DNA of 64,000 nt, from assembly GCA_023423045.1 (NCBI GenBank), contig JAFAGA010000032.1, positions 62,001 through 126,000 on the forward strand. Direction: 5' to 3'. Positions 62,855 through 64,000 of the stretch are shown piece after piece. Origin of the DNA: Bacillota bacterium. GTDB lineage: Bacteria; Bacillota; Clostridia; Lachnospirales; Lachnospiraceae. A model generated the notes under the pieces. It was not told the origin of the DNA. It made no database searches and was given only the letters and a program-made list of their open reading frames with translations. Position 1 is the stretch's first letter; each line of letters opens with the position of its first letter. A program made the position numbers and the translations under genes.

Positions 62855-63796
62855 ATGGGCCAGGCATGGTATACTAATAAGCGTAGAAGCAGAATGAGGA
62901 AAATACAAAATTATGCGGATGCACTGCTGTTGATATTTCTGATGCTGCCTGCGATTATCATTACCGGTTTGCAATTAAATACGATGTCAACAAAGCTGTT
63001 CCTGCGTGATATGGAACGGCGGGGAGTTAACTATGATGCCTTTCGTGAACTGAAAATAGAGGAAGGGACTCTTGAGCAGGCCCGGATCAGAATGGAAAAG
63101 CTTACACAGAAGCACGGCTATCTGCGACAGTCGGAGGAAATCGATCCGATTGCATACCTGACCTTCAGTATGCTGGCCAGATCCTTTGAGCTGGAGACGG
63201 AGGAGCTGGTGGATGAGAAGCTTTTTTTGAAGGGCATCGCCTCCATCGGTCCATCCCAGGGTTATCAGCGGCTATATGGCTATTATAAAGCGATTTTTCA
63301 GGATCTGGAGTATTTTCCGGTTCCCCGGATAGAGGGAAATACTTCGGATATCTCCTTTTCGGATACCTGGAGTGAACCCCGAAGCTACGGAGGAAACCGC
63401 AAACATGAGGGAACCGATATTATGGCTGGGAACCATGCCAGGGGATATTATCCGATCATCAGCATAACAGAGGGGATTGTTGAGAAGATGGGATGGCTGG
63501 AGCAGGGAGGCTACCGGATCGGGGTGCGCTCTCCGGCCGGCGGGTATTTTTATTATGCTCATCTTGCTTCTTACGCCCCCGGGTTGAAGGAAGGAGATCC
63601 GGTGCTGGCAGGACAGCTTCTGGGCTTCATGGGAGACAGCGGTTATGGTGCCGAGGGAACTGTCGGAAAATTCGATGTGCATCTGCATCTTGGAATCTAT
63701 GTGGATACCAGTGCAGGAGAACTGAGCGTCAATCCCTATCATGTCCTGAAGATGCTGGAGAGCCGCAGACTAAGCTATTCCGGCTATCTCAGGTAA
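62855..63796 (+). CDS. M23 family peptidase (LytM-like), membrane-anchored
   Basis: 313 residues with an N-terminal membrane helix (about 22-42). The C-terminal M23 domain carries the zinc ligands: His184 and Asp188 in HEGTD, and HLH 276-278. It cuts peptidoglycan cross-bridges or stem peptides outside the membrane. ATG 62855 has GGAGTG at 10-nt spacing. It follows the LCP gene and fits a cell-envelope group. Confidence 0.9.
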   Translation: MGQAWYTNKRRSRMRKIQNYADALLLIFLMLPAIIITGLQLNTMSTKLFLRDMERRGVNYDAFRELKIEEGTLEQARIRMEKLTQKHGYLRQSEEIDPIAYLTFSMLARSFELETEELVDEKLFLKGIASIGPSQGYQRLYGYYKAIFQDLEYFPVPRIEGNTSDISFSDTWSEPRSYGGNRKHEGTDIMAGNHARGYYPIISITEGIVEKMGWLEQGGYRIGVRSPAGGYFYYAHLASYAPGLKEGDPVLAGQLLGFMGDSGYGAEGTVGKFDVHLHLGIYVDTSAGELSVNPYHVLKMLESRRLSYSGYLR

Positions 63797-63865
63797 GGAT
63801 GCCTAAGGGATTTTGCGCGTAAAGGATTTTCTATCAATGCATTACTTTCTATTTGTGGGTGATTA

Positions 63866-63874
63866 TGGTATAAT
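63866..63874 (+). promoter_or_regulatory. Extended -10 element before the right-edge repeat
   Basis: TGG followed by TATAAT (63869-63874). No good -35. Transcription from it would run through the diverged repeat into the next gene outside the window. Confidence 0.4.
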
Positions 63875-63876
63875 GA

Positions 63877-63980
63877 AAGCGTAGGTGAGCAGTGCGAGAA
63901 GAGCACTCGCACAGCGAGCTTGCTTGTAAGCATGCGATCGGAGCTGGAGATCATGAATACGGTTTATGTTCATGATATAA
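63877..63980 (+). repeat. Diverged copy of the 87-nt structured repeat
   Basis: It aligns along its length with the array at 57616: AAGCGTAGGTGAGC, GCGAGCTTGCTTGTAAGCATG, CGGAG, and a terminal hairpin ATCATGAATA / TGTTCATGAT with 7-nt loop CGGTTTA. It has an extra inner GTGCGAG/CTCGCAC hairpin (63892-63912). Stem bases differ from the array in a compensated way. Confidence 0.75.
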
Positions 63981-64000
63981 TATCGGCAGATATTATACTA

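Overview
The window looks like chromosome from a Gram-positive anaerobe of the class Clostridia, most likely family Lachnospiraceae. The evidence is a low-to-middle G+C content, strong AGGAGG ribosome-binding sites, many sigma-A promoters of the TTGACA-17-TATAAT type, an intrinsic terminator after most operons, and family content (YesM/YesN regulators, ECF sigma with DUF4179-type anti-sigma, UPF0237/UPF0210 pair, LCP and M23 envelope proteins). This assignment is inference; there is no rRNA in the window. No phage, transposase, integrase or CRISPR gene was found.

Layout. 1-5.2 kb: end of a U32 peptidase gene, an overlapping FtsW/RodA-type glycosyltransferase and class B penicillin-binding protein pair, and a NUDIX hydrolase. 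5.2-10.7 kb: AraC regulator, GNAT acetyltransferase, then a tight operon of two Gfo/Idh/MocA oxidoreductases and an M20 amidohydrolase. 10.8-13.1 kb (minus strand): ECF sigma/anti-sigma pair and a rubrerythrin-like protein that has lost most iron ligands. 13.2-19.9 kb: an RpiR regulator facing an operon of FAD oxidoreductase, ion-coupled transporter, hydantoinase/oxoprolinase-like protein and an HExxH zincin-like protein, which reads as a catabolic unit of unknown substrate. 20-36 kb: tRNA-Leu(CAA) and then an accessory stretch of small genes (ABC exporter with an HTH-AbrB regulator, rifampin ADP-ribosyltransferase, GNATs, cupin, HD protein, Y-family polymerase with YolD, DUF1697, GrpB, NUDIX, pentapeptide protein, several unknowns).

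36-39.9 kb: zinc-finger anti-sigma-like protein, polA, coaE. 39.9-52.8 kb: a carbohydrate locus with YesM/YesN two-component system, two ABC permeases, solute-binding lipoprotein, an unrecognised large putative glycosidase and a GH38 alpha-mannosidase. These plausibly sense, import and cleave a mannose-containing oligosaccharide. 53-54.8 kb: a secreted GH11 xylanase and a secreted formylglycine-generating-enzyme-like protein, both perhaps acquired. 55-64 kb: dicarboxylate symporter, WalJ-like MBL hydrolase, UPF0237 and UPF0210 genes, PepD-type dipeptidase, LCP protein and M23 peptidase.

Most notable signals: (a) a structured repeat, three tandem copies plus a partial one between the UPF0237 and UPF0210 genes and a diverged copy at the right edge whose 10-bp hairpin shows compensatory changes; (b) the same 10-bp palindrome, TATCTAGATA, directly after the -10 box of two unrelated promoters; (c) an apparent AUU start codon on the FAD oxidoreductase; (d) the hydantoinase-zincin operon; (e) a degenerate rubrerythrin; (f) an HD-fragment/Arr in-frame fusion; (g) a putative new glycosidase family next to GH38.
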